Shown one piece after another: positions 53,502 to 62,184 of a stretch of DNA of 64,000 bases. The notes under the pieces were generated by a model. The model was not told the origin of the DNA. It saw only the letters and a program-made list of their open reading frames with translations, and made no database searches. The translations under genes were made by a program, and so were the position numbers. The stretch spans positions 1,922,001-1,986,000 of the forward strand of contig JAGVRJ010000004.1 of the NCBI GenBank assembly GCA_019059635.1, given 5' to 3'. This DNA is from Proales similis (Eukaryota; Rotifera; Eurotatoria; Ploima; Proalidae). Each line of letters opens with the position of its first letter. Within the stretch, counting starts at the first letter, position 1.

Positions 53502-53529
53502 GTATTTCACCTGCGGATGGCTCAGTGAT
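53483..53529. repeat. 19-bp fold-back hairpin at the end of copy C
   Basis: Arms 53483-53501 (atcactgagccatccgcag) and 53511-53529 are perfect reverse complements around the 9-nt loop gtatttcac. The left arm is the end of copy C; the right arm is a short inverted piece of the same sequence, joined directly to LRR-12. It looks like a brief extra strand switch during the rearrangement. Confidence 0.85.
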
Positions 53530-54419
53530 CTGGTCAAATTGGTAAGCGGCTGTATGTCTTGGATCTCATTCTGATCCAATTCCAAGCCTTGCAAATCCTG
53601 CTGTTGGCCAAACCAGTCCAGACGAGAGATTCGATTGCTTTTAAGATCCAACCTGACCAGCAATGCTGGCTTTTGCAGTTCAATGCGGTCAAACACCAGC
53701 TGGTTGTAATTGGAGTTAATCTCTTGCAGCATTTTCATTTCTGCAATGCAGTTGATGTCGAAGAGTTGGTTGCCGCTGATTTGCAGCCGTTCAAGGCTTT
53801 TTAAATTACAAAACGAGTCCAGACTGGTGAAGTAGTTATCTGCAGCATTCAACGATTTCAATGCGCTCAGCGACACACTCGAGTCAAACGATGTCAACTT
53901 GTTGCCATTCAGACTCAGCGAGTCCAGTTTGCTGAGCTCACGCTCGAACCGAATTTCACTCAGCCTGTTCTCGTCCAGATTAAGAGTGACCAGATTGATC
54001 CAGTGCGGAATAAGAATAGACGCTTGGCCCAAGTAAAGGCGATTTCCGCGAAGAAACAGCTTTTCGAGTCGATCAAGGGTCTTGAGGCAACCGAACGTCT
54101 CGATCAGATTTTGCTCAAGATCGAGCACTTCCAGAAGCTTCAGAGCGCAGAGGGGCTCTACATTTCGAATGCCAGCTCGAGTGATGTACAACTCAACGAG
54201 AGAATAGTTGAGAACCTGAATGCCACGCAGGACGATTGATTGCTCAGGATCAATGATTCGCAGTTGGCGACGACCCAAGTAGCTTGACCATTGAGGCGAA
54301 GCGAGTTTGGAAGGAACTAACAAACAAATAACGAACAGCAACGATAACTTGCTCGGTTTGACTCGGGTGAATGAGTTGAAAAGCGCACTGAAATTGGACC
54401 ATATAAAACCGTGAGTCAT
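53530..54419 (-). pseudogene. LRR-12: LRR gene truncated at its 3' side
   Basis: The frame starts at 54419 with a long leader and a hydrophobic signal (LSLLFVICLLVPSKLA, then SPQWSSYLG, keeping the family Trp). About 10 LRRs follow (GIQVLNYSLVEL, NLIETFGCL and others), with a diverged LYLGQASILIPHW island. At 53530 the gene ends at the hairpin junction after QPLTNLT. The frame then runs by chance through the hairpin to a stop at 53484. The second half of the LRR domain and the C-terminal domain are missing. It is the most diverged of the standard members, so I treat it as a distinct gene, cut by the duplication. Confidence 0.8.
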
Positions 54420-54873
54420 TTTTAATCAATTGAGTCGGCGGTTTGGCAAGAATTTGTAGAAATAAAAAATGAAGGCAATTTTCTTCAGAGAAATTTGACT
54501 TTATATGACAAAGAGTGAAGCAAAAGCGCAATTTGGCTCTTGAAGTCGGCGCTCTAGAATGAAGAGGGGCACGTCGCACCCAGCACAAACACGGCGCTCC
54601 CATGGATTCTTCTTAAATATTCATTACATCTTATGAAGCGAGTAACTGTTCTTCCTTGCAGACAAATTCTGCTTAATGAAATCAAATATTTATTTTTAAT
54701 TCTCGCGTCGTCATGTCAGAGAGAAATGAGCAGCAAGTAATAGACTCACTGCAGCAAGGGTGGCATGATGAAGGCGAAATTCGCTCTCGATCAAACTAAA
54801 CCTTTCGAGCTGAATAAAGGATAAACTTGAGTGGAGAACTGTTTTTACTAGCAAATAGGACCGAGCATGAAAG
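54420..54873. other. Intergenic region between LRR-12 and LRR-13
   Basis: This 454-bp AT-rich gap would hold the LRR-12 promoter and LRR-13 3' flank. A gacgtg/cacgtc core lies near 54570, but the family promoter blocks are not clear. I see no gene. Confidence 0.5.
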
Positions 54874-56724
54874 CTAATCAAAAAGCCTGCATCGGCTCTC
54901 AACCTGCTTGAACTGGTCGTCGCTCATCAAGTCGACGTGGAAGCCTCGACGCAGCATCTCAATCAGTGTCGAGCAGGGCACAGTGCTGCTCTCCTGTTCG
55001 ATGAACAGCGACCGGTAGAAGAATACGCCGTTGTAGCCCTTGACCACTCTGTTCTGCAGCGCGGGCAAAAAGGTCCACGAATGGGCCAGAAGCTGTCCAG
55101 CGCTCAAATCGAGTCGGCTCATGCCCACAAGCTTGTCGAGCGGACTGTCCACACACAGCGGATTGTGGCCGAGTTTGAGCTCCTTGAGACCGACAAGGTG
55201 TCTGAATATGGTCGAGTTGGGAAAGTGGTTGCCTCCGACGTCCAATTTGCTCAGCTTGGTCATCAGCTCCAAGCCGGGCAGCTGCGACAGTCTGTTATTG
55301 GCAGCGGTCAGATGCCGCAATTCTGCCGCAAAGCTCAGTCCCCGCATCTGCTGCAGCTCGTTCGAGTCAACGATGAGAGTGTTGAGCATCGAGTTGGCCG
55401 GCCACAGCTGGATCGTCTTCAATTTGTTGTTGGACAAGTCCAGACGAGCGAGCGACTTCATTCCCTGTGTGCAGTTGGAGATCGATTCGATGAGGTTGGA
55501 GCTGAGAGACAGTGAAATGAGACTTGGTGAATGACAAACGCTTTCAATAGACGCGATTTGGTTTCCACCTGCCTCCAGTTCGGAGAGATCAAGACCTTGG
55601 AGAGGGTCGAGACTGTCGATCAGATTGTCTGATATTTTCAGTTTTGCCAACTTCTCAAGTCCTGACACTTGGCTGATGTCTCGAATTCTATTGCCGCTCA
55701 AGTAGAGTTTGCTGAGTTTTAGCTTTTCCCCGAACTTGGGGAGTCTTTCGAGCTTGTTATGACTGAGATCCAGTTTTGTGAGTTTTGCCATATCGATTGT
55801 CCATTCAATTTGTTCTATTTGATTGTGAGCCAAATCGAGTTTTTCCAATCGAATCAGCGAATTCAAAGGTACTAATTCGCTAATCTGATTTGAAGTCAAG
55901 TCAAGCAGCTTGAGTTGGACAACGCTCTTGAGCGCCTCGACATTTACTATTTTGTTACGTTTCAAAATGACCTCTTGGATAATTTTGTTGTTTTGAAGCC
56001 ACTCGACAGAGATTATGTCACTTTGATCGGCCTCCAACTTAGTGACCGAGTTTCCGATCGACAAGTTTCTCGCATCGATTTGGTTCGCATCGATCTTCAC
56101 GACTTTAAGCGAATTGATGGTAGAAAGGCAAGAAATATCGCCAAGCCTGTTGAAGCCGATGTCGATGACTTGAAGAGACTTGAGCAAGCAAATGTCACCC
56201 AGCTGTCTAAACTGGTTCCGGTCGAGATCTAGATCGACCAGCGAGGGCAGTGAGGCCGAGTTGAGCTCGAAACGCTCAAGCCGGTTTCTAGAGATGCTCA
56301 ATGTTTTCAAATGTTTCAATTCGCTTGTAAACTGGATGGCCTGTAAGAAATTGCCGTCTAAATCGAGATGCTCCAAATATGGCCAGTCAGGTACGAGAAT
56401 ATGGGTGGAGCGAGTGCCGAGACGATTTGTGTCTAGAACAACGACTCTCAGTTGCTTGAGTTCTTTCAGGCAATCAATTGTGTCCACAAGATTATTGGTG
56501 AGGTTAAGTTTGTTCAATTTACGAAGCTTGCCGATCGGATCGATTTTCCTCAGCGTCGACTCATGGATCTCCAGAGTAAGGAGGAAATCACTCAGAGCTT
56601 GGATGCCTTGTAGATCAAGTGCCTTTTGCTGGTTAATTTTTAATTCGGATGAGCTGATGAACGAGTGCCAGTGCAGGGCCAACAATCCATTGAGCGAGAG
56701 CAAAATCAACAGCGACGACTTCAT
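54874..56724 (-). CDS. LRR-13: secreted leucine-rich-repeat protein, about 616 aa
   Basis: The frame is open from 56832, but Met at 56724 (MKSSLLILLSLNGLLA, then LHWHSF) gives the family-type signal peptide. It has about 20 LRRs, with LGTRSTHILVPDWP and EWTIDMA islands, and is shorter than most paralogues because repeats near residue 350 are missing. The C-terminal domain is FFYRSLFIEQ, VPCS, MLRRGFHVDLM, ESRCRLFD. The 3' part is more GC-rich than in the other members. From 54909 on, the gene is repeated inverted at the right edge of the window. Confidence 0.87.
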   Translation of the reverse strand: MKSSLLILLSLNGLLALHWHSFISSSELKINQQKALDLQGIQALSDFLLTLEIHESTLRKIDPIGKLRKLNKLNLTNNLVDTIDCLKELKQLRVVVLDTNRLGTRSTHILVPDWPYLEHLDLDGNFLQAIQFTSELKHLKTLSISRNRLERFELNSASLPSLVDLDLDRNQFRQLGDICLLKSLQVIDIGFNRLGDISCLSTINSLKVVKIDANQIDARNLSIGNSVTKLEADQSDIISVEWLQNNKIIQEVILKRNKIVNVEALKSVVQLKLLDLTSNQISELVPLNSLIRLEKLDLAHNQIEQIEWTIDMAKLTKLDLSHNKLERLPKFGEKLKLSKLYLSGNRIRDISQVSGLEKLAKLKISDNLIDSLDPLQGLDLSELEAGGNQIASIESVCHSPSLISLSLSSNLIESISNCTQGMKSLARLDLSNNKLKTIQLWPANSMLNTLIVDSNELQQMRGLSFAAELRHLTAANNRLSQLPGLELMTKLSKLDVGGNHFPNSTIFRHLVGLKELKLGHNPLCVDSPLDKLVGMSRLDLSAGQLLAHSWTFLPALQNRVVKGYNGVFFYRSLFIEQESSTVPCSTLIEMLRRGFHVDLMSDDQFKQVESRCRLFD

Positions 56725-58116
56725 CTTCGGTTTTGCCAATTTGCCCAAAGAACGACTTGAAAGATTACAGTTGCACGCGACTGAACCGATCACTTGGTTA
56801 TTTAAAGCCAGCCAGTTAGCCCCGTCGCTCATTCATTATTCAAAAGAGAAACTTAAAACCACTTGACTGATTGGTATGCGCCGAATATTGCGGCTCTTGC
56901 GATCGGGTCTGCTTGATCAATTCATGGCCCCAGGTACAGGGCCACTGGTATCACCAGACTTCGAACGAGTTTTTCGACAAACGTGGCATCTGTGATAAAT
57001 AAATGATGGTTTGCGTCAATTGAGGACCTTTATTCCTATTCATGTTCCAAACGAACTGAACTTGAACGCCAACTTGCATCAGCTTCGTCGGCAGCAGCAG
57101 CAGCGTGTGTGGGACCTTTAACATCTAAATTATTCAATGAAATGTGAGTTTTGTGCGATTGAGCTATCAATTTAATAAAGTATGGTAGGATTCCGGCTTT
57201 GAAAGAATTGCCTCACTCGCACGAAAACGTGAATGCATGATTTCGGCGTGAAGTATTTCAGCAAAATTTTAAGGAAAATGATCAGAACATGATTTGAATG
57301 TGATGTTTCGGTTGAAGCTGAGATTTATCCGAAAAGGAGGTAAAAAAAAAAAAAAACAATTCGAAATATTACCCGACCGAGAAGAGAGAGAGAGTTTACT
57401 TCAAATTTATTATAACACAAGTGAAAGCAGAATTTTTTCAAAAACAAATTCTAAATTAAATGTCAAAAGTTCGTTTAAACCATCTATCGCGTCGAGATAA
57501 ACTCGAGCGCAAATTTACATCGGTCGACCAAGGAATCGAACTGCGAATCACTAATCAAGTTGAAGCTCAAGCCTCGACTCAACAAGTCAAACACCATCGA
57601 ACAAGCTGCAGTCGTGTTCTGCTGTTCGATAAAAAAGAGACCGGTAATAGAATGTGCGATCTTGGTTCTTGGCCAATCGACTTTCCAATGAGGGCAAGTA
57701 GGCGAAAGAATTGCCGAGAAACTGGCCAGCGCTCAAGTCAAGACGACTCAAATTAGTGAGGCTGACCATAGAGCTGTTTAGAAAATACGGATTGAAGCTA
57801 ACATCAAGTTTCTTCAGCTGAACCATTCGATCGACTTGAGAGAGAATCAATCAATCAATCCGAATGTGGTTATGGGCTAGATCAAGGTCTTTGAGCTTGT
57901 CAACATTTGTGAATTGTCCCACATCGGTGATTTTGTCTTTTCTTAACTTAATCGTGTCCATCCTCCTGTTTTGATCGAGCCCTTCAATGCGAATGATTCC
58001 GCACTGTTGGGCATCCAACCTGTACAAAGTCTGGCAGAAGGTCAAGTTCTTATCGCCGACCGGATTCTGGTCAAACTTGAGCAATGAGCACATTGCAGAG
58101 AGACACGAGATATCGT
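54909..58116. repeat. Left arm of palindrome 2
   Basis: Reverse complement of 60794-64000. Coordinates sum to 118909 over LRR-13 and 118910 inside it; the one-base shift is a poly(A) run of 15 (near 57342) versus 14. The outer limit is unknown because the right arm runs off the window. Confidence 0.95.
56725..57483 (-). promoter_or_regulatory. LRR-13 upstream region
   Basis: On the minus strand a TTTAAATA box (about 56793-56800) lies about 70-75 nt before the preferred start, and a CACGTT core (reverse complement 56980-56985) about 256 nt before it. Farther out are a (AGC)n stretch near 57093, a 15-nt A-run near 57342 and an (AG)n run near 57381-57397. I see no gene. Confidence 0.4.
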
Positions 58117-58262
58117 TGAGGTTCGTGCGACTGAGTTGAATGAAAACAACTGACTGGAGACGGCAAATATGGCCGAGCTCTTTCAGTCGGTTGTCTTTTA
58201 GACGGAGTTCAAACAAAACAGGCAGTGTGCTAAGGTCGAGTTCAAACATCTCGAGACGGCAA
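57484..58262 (-). pseudogene. LRR pseudogene with internal deletion and frameshifts
   Basis: The 5' end is missing: homology starts at RLEMFELDLSTLP, the family NRLEKFELG block near residue 150. LRRs run to LAHNHIRID at 57851, where a stop follows. The next frame resumes with VQLKKLDVSFNPYF, a repeat close to the C terminus, so about 250 codons have been lost. An extra T in the tctctttttta run shifts the frame again after YYRSLF. The remainder of the C-terminal domain (ACSMVFDLL, LSFNLISDSQ, VDRCKFALEF) is readable up to a stop at 57484. It is clearly non-functional. Confidence 0.85.
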
Positions 58263-58939
58263 AATACACGTCCGATCGAACGAACAATTTTGAAGCCCGA
58301 GAATCGGAATCGAAAAGCGCCAACTTTGAGTTTGTGACTAAAGGGACGGGCTCGTGCTTAAACGACTTGAATGTTCGATAACTGACGCTTTTCGGAAATT
58401 GAAATGAGCCAAATTAAAATAGGAGACATTTGCAGCTTCTGTTTACCGGCTCGCCGACACAAAAACAATTTTGCTTCCAGTTCGTAAAAATTGGAACAAC
58501 CACCAGTTCGGTTTATACTTGTTGGCGTCAAGTCGAACAGAGCAGAGGAAAACAAACTTCGCAAAAAGAATATTGACACAAGATGAAATAACAAATGTGC
58601 GGCTCCCAACTTGAGAGTTACCCGAGCAAGTGGGAGTGCCTGATCTCGATTTGGTCTTGTCAATCTGGCCCAAAGCTGTTTCATGGAGAGATCTGAGACT
58701 TAGAATGCCCTTCGCAGTTTAAAGTCTTGTTTGCCAAGCAGCTCTAAACCAAACTGTTTGAACAGTTTTTCAAACGCTTGAATGGTGCTGTTCTGCCTGA
58801 AGCTAAGTGGCTTGCCAAAACAACAACAAAAGCAACGCCTGAGTATAAAAATCAAAGTAAGTCAAATTCGTTCTCGCACAAAAAGCCGATCCGGTTTCCA
58901 ATCGATTTTCAATTGGTGAGAAGAATTCAAGAAAAAGCA
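58263..58939 (+). promoter_or_regulatory. Upstream region of the truncated polycystin gene
   Basis: TATAAAAA at 58845-58852 lies about 90 nt before the ATG at 58940. The LRR homology of the neighbouring pseudogene stops at about 58262. Nothing else is recognised in this 677-bp stretch. Confidence 0.45.
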
Positions 58940-60793
58940 ATGAGGTCCGCTTGGGCTTTTATTTTCGTACTGACATACTTGGCATTCAGTCGCGTCGTTC
59001 AGTCAAGCGAGTGTAAGCTCTCAATATTGTAATTTTGATGATCTGGAATGATTGATTGCCGAGATGAGCAGTTTCAGTTGTTGGCTGCTTTTACGACGAG
59101 AACGTCGATGGCTTTCGTGAAGTGAGTTACGACTTTGGTGCGCATTCGGCGATGGACCATCAGCAGTGCGTCGACTTTTGCTCCGTCCTCAGCTATAAAT
59201 ACGTCGGTCTGGACGAGCGGTAGGATTTTTTACCCGCTTGCAAGTTGCGCGTCGTTACTCAAGTTGAGTTGAAAGGAGAAATTGCCGCTGCGGAAATATT
59301 CTTCCTCTTTACGGTCCAGCGCATGACCCAAGCCACTGCAATCTGTCTTGTCGAGCGAATTCAAATCAAACTTGCGGCGGATTGAAACGCTTTCCCAAGA
59401 CTATCTATTCAGGTTTGCTTACAAACTCACATTTCTTGCCAGTGAGGTTAATCACCCGGATATTGTTACATTTGGCAGCTTTCAATAAAACAGAGCTCGG
59501 ATGCTATGTGGACACCCTCGATATGATTGGCAGCGCTGAGCTTCGAAATAATTCGATGACCAACGATTGGTGTTCAGCTCACTGCAATCAGAGCTCGTAT
59601 ACGTTCTCGGGCACGATTAACAGGTAAACAAAATGAAACACCATGACCGGCTGTTAAACGCTGAATGAGATTCGCAGCGACTATTGTTTCTGCGGTGATT
59701 CCATCACCGAAATGGAGCCTAATAATGGAACACTATGCCATCGCACATGTCTAGGGAATTCTTCTCAGTTTTGCGGAGGAGTTGGAACCGTAGTAGTGAC
59801 ATTGCTCGAGATAACAAGTTTGTTTGTTTCGACAAACCAAATGACGATTAAGGCGACTATAGACGTTTTCTAAATAGACAGGTCCAGCTCTGATTATCTT
59901 TTGGAAAGAGTGAAAAATTTCGGCTTCAAAGGCTGCTATAGGCAAAGACCGAGCGTCTATCGCGAATTTAAATATATTGTGGAGCGACCGGACTACTGCG
60001 CATTACTTTGTGCGTTTTTCAATCACAGTTTCATCGCCATACAAAATGAGTGAGCATTTACGCCCAAAACGAGCCATATCTCACTTGTTCTAAAATGCCA
60101 ATTTCATCGTCAGAAAATGTCTGTGCTTTGACTCCATCGACGAAAGTAACAGAGTTTCGAGCGACATTTGCAAATATAGTTGCGATGGCCAGAGTGCTCC
60201 GGGTCAAACTTGTGGAGGTGGTATTCGAAATCCGGACGGCGCTGTGACGTCTTTTTTCTCTGTGTATGCATTCGATTGTGAGTACGAGCTGGTCAAGTTG
60301 TGACATGCGATTTCATTTCATTTGTAACAAGTGATCGATGTCTACTTGAACTGTCCGCAGCAAGTCTTAATAGGAGGTCCCACTGGTTGCACTCTGCAGG
60401 CAAACACCATGAATCGAATAGTCAATGTTCGATTGGTTCACAGTGACGGCATGGTCGAGCAATATGTGGTCAACGATGAGGTGATCGTTCTAAACCGAAG
60501 CTATGAAAAAGCCGGCTTCTACCAGATGAATGCGAGCGTGGTCGGACACTACGCTTTGAGCAGCGTTCAGTTCGAGGTTATTTACGGTAAGCTGCGTGCT
60601 GTAATTATCATCTCAAAAATCGCCTAAAAGCCCACTTTGGTCAAAAGACGCCATAGTTGACCTTGAGTGTCCATCGAACGCCTCGACCGGCCAAGTGTTT
60701 GAATGTAGAGTAAACACAACCACTGGTGAGATGGAGATAGGCCTGTTCGCCGATTTTGGCGACGGCAGATCGATCACTTATCAGTTGGCGCAT
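58940..60793 (+). pseudogene. Polycystin-1-like gene, 5' part only, cut at palindrome junction
   Basis: My phase-consistent exon model: 58940-59012 (signal peptide, MRSAWAFIFVLTYLAFSRVV), 59078-59219, 59279-59412, 59443-59623, 59678-59817, 59911-60049, 60114-60277, 60332-60586, 60648-60793. Exons 2-7 encode three full WSC modules, each made of one exon with GCY/GCF and one with CxC and CGG. Exon 8 is a PKD-like fold homologous to exon 8 of the complete gene. Exon 9 begins a PKD domain (FADFGDGRS) but stops at 60793, where the inverted arm begins. The REJ, GPS, PLAT and channel parts are absent from the window. About 458 codons are left. It may be intact elsewhere in the genome, or on the other haplotype, if the junction is an artefact. 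Confidence 0.8.
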
Positions 60794-61426
60794 ACGATAT
60801 CTCGTGTCTCTCTGCAATGTGCTCATTGCTCAAGTTTGACCAGAATCCGGTCGGCGATAAGAACTTGACCTTCTGCCAGACTTTGTACAGGTTGGATGCC
60901 CAACAGTGCGGAATCATTCGCATTGAAGGGCTCGATCAAAACAGGAGGATGGACACGATTAAGTTAAGAAAAGACAAAATCACCGATGTGGGACAATTCA
61001 CAAATGTTGACAAGCTCAAAGACCTTGATCTAGCCCATAACCACATTCGGATTGATTGATTGATTCTCTCTCAAGTCGATCGAATGGTTCAGCTGAAGAA
61101 ACTTGATGTTAGCTTCAATCCGTATTTTCTAAACAGCTCTATGGTCAGCCTCACTAATTTGAGTCGTCTTGACTTGAGCGCTGGCCAGTTTCTCGGCAAT
61201 TCTTTCGCCTACTTGCCCTCATTGGAAAGTCGATTGGCCAAGAACCAAGATCGCACATTCTATTACCGGTCTCTTTTTTATCGAACAGCAGAACACGACT
61301 GCAGCTTGTTCGATGGTGTTTGACTTGTTGAGTCGAGGCTTGAGCTTCAACTTGATTAGTGATTCGCAGTTCGATTCCTTGGTCGACCGATGTAAATTTG
61401 CGCTCGAGTTTATCTCGACGCGATAG
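60794..61426 (+). pseudogene. LRR pseudogene, mirror copy, further truncated
   Basis: Inverted copy of the 3' part of the pseudogene at 57484-58262, starting at the codons for LSAMCSLLKFDQNP. It has the same internal deletion at the RID stop (61059) and the same extra T in the YYRSLF region. The shared lesions show these predate the duplication. Confidence 0.85.
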
Positions 61427-62184
61427 ATGGTTTAAACGAACTTTTGACATTTAATTTAGAATTTGTTTTTGAAAAAATTCTGCTTTCACTTGTGTTATAA
61501 TAAATTTGAAGTAAACTCTCTCTCTCTTCTCGGTCGGGTAATATTTCGAATTGTTTTTTTTTTTTTTACCTCCTTTTCGGATAAATCTCAGCTTCAACCG
61601 AAACATCACATTCAAATCATGTTCTGATCATTTTCCTTAAAATTTTGCTGAAATACTTCACGCCGAAATCATGCATTCACGTTTTCGTGCGAGTGAGGCA
61701 ATTCTTTCAAAGCCGGAATCCTACCATACTTTATTAAATTGATAGCTCAATCGCACAAAACTCACATTTCATTGAATAATTTAGATGTTAAAGGTCCCAC
61801 ACACGCTGCTGCTGCTGCCGACGAAGCTGATGCAAGTTGGCGTTCAAGTTCAGTTCGTTTGGAACATGAATAGGAATAAAGGTCCTCAATTGACGCAAAC
61901 CATCATTTATTTATCACAGATGCCACGTTTGTCGAAAAACTCGTTCGAAGTCTGGTGATACCAGTGGCCCTGTACCTGGGGCCATGAATTGATCAAGCAG
62001 ACCCGATCGCAAGAGCCGCAATATTCGGCGCATACCAATCAGTCAAGTGGTTTTAAGTTTCTCTTTTGAATAATGAATGAGCGACGGGGCTAACTGGCTG
62101 GCTTTAAATAACCAAGTGATCGGTTCAGTCGCGTGCAACTGTAATCTTTCAAGTCGTTCTTTGGGCAAATTGGCAAAACCGAAG
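61427..62184 (+). promoter_or_regulatory. LRR-13 upstream region, mirror copy
   Basis: Reverse complement of 56725-57483, with the 14-nt T-run near 61554, the CACGTT core at 61924-61929 and the TTTAAATA box near 62103. No gene. Confidence 0.4.

Larger units (their letters stand above)
44748..53510. repeat. Copy C, direct copy of the LRR-9/-10/-11 block
   Basis: Matches 28631-37393 at offset 16117. The only differences I can place are a 1-nt deletion near 48033 (gattttcg to gatttcg) and a 1-nt insertion in an A-run near 50340. Both are in homopolymers, and both break reading frames. The copy ends at gcaggtatttcac and is followed by a 19-nt fold-back. Confidence 0.95.

Noticed and set aside
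53484-53529. Last codons of the LRR-12 open frame
   Set aside because: They are encoded by the fold-back hairpin, not by LRR sequence, so I end the gene fragment at 53530.
54937-55515. 192- and 164-codon open frames antisense to LRR-13, with mirror copies near 63375-63972
   Set aside because: They lie wholly inside a well-supported LRR coding sequence and arise from repeat codon bias on the opposite strand.
37676-57397. GA runs at 37676-37694 and 57381-57397 as functional elements
   Set aside because: They are short simple repeats near rearrangement junctions and there is no independent sign of function.
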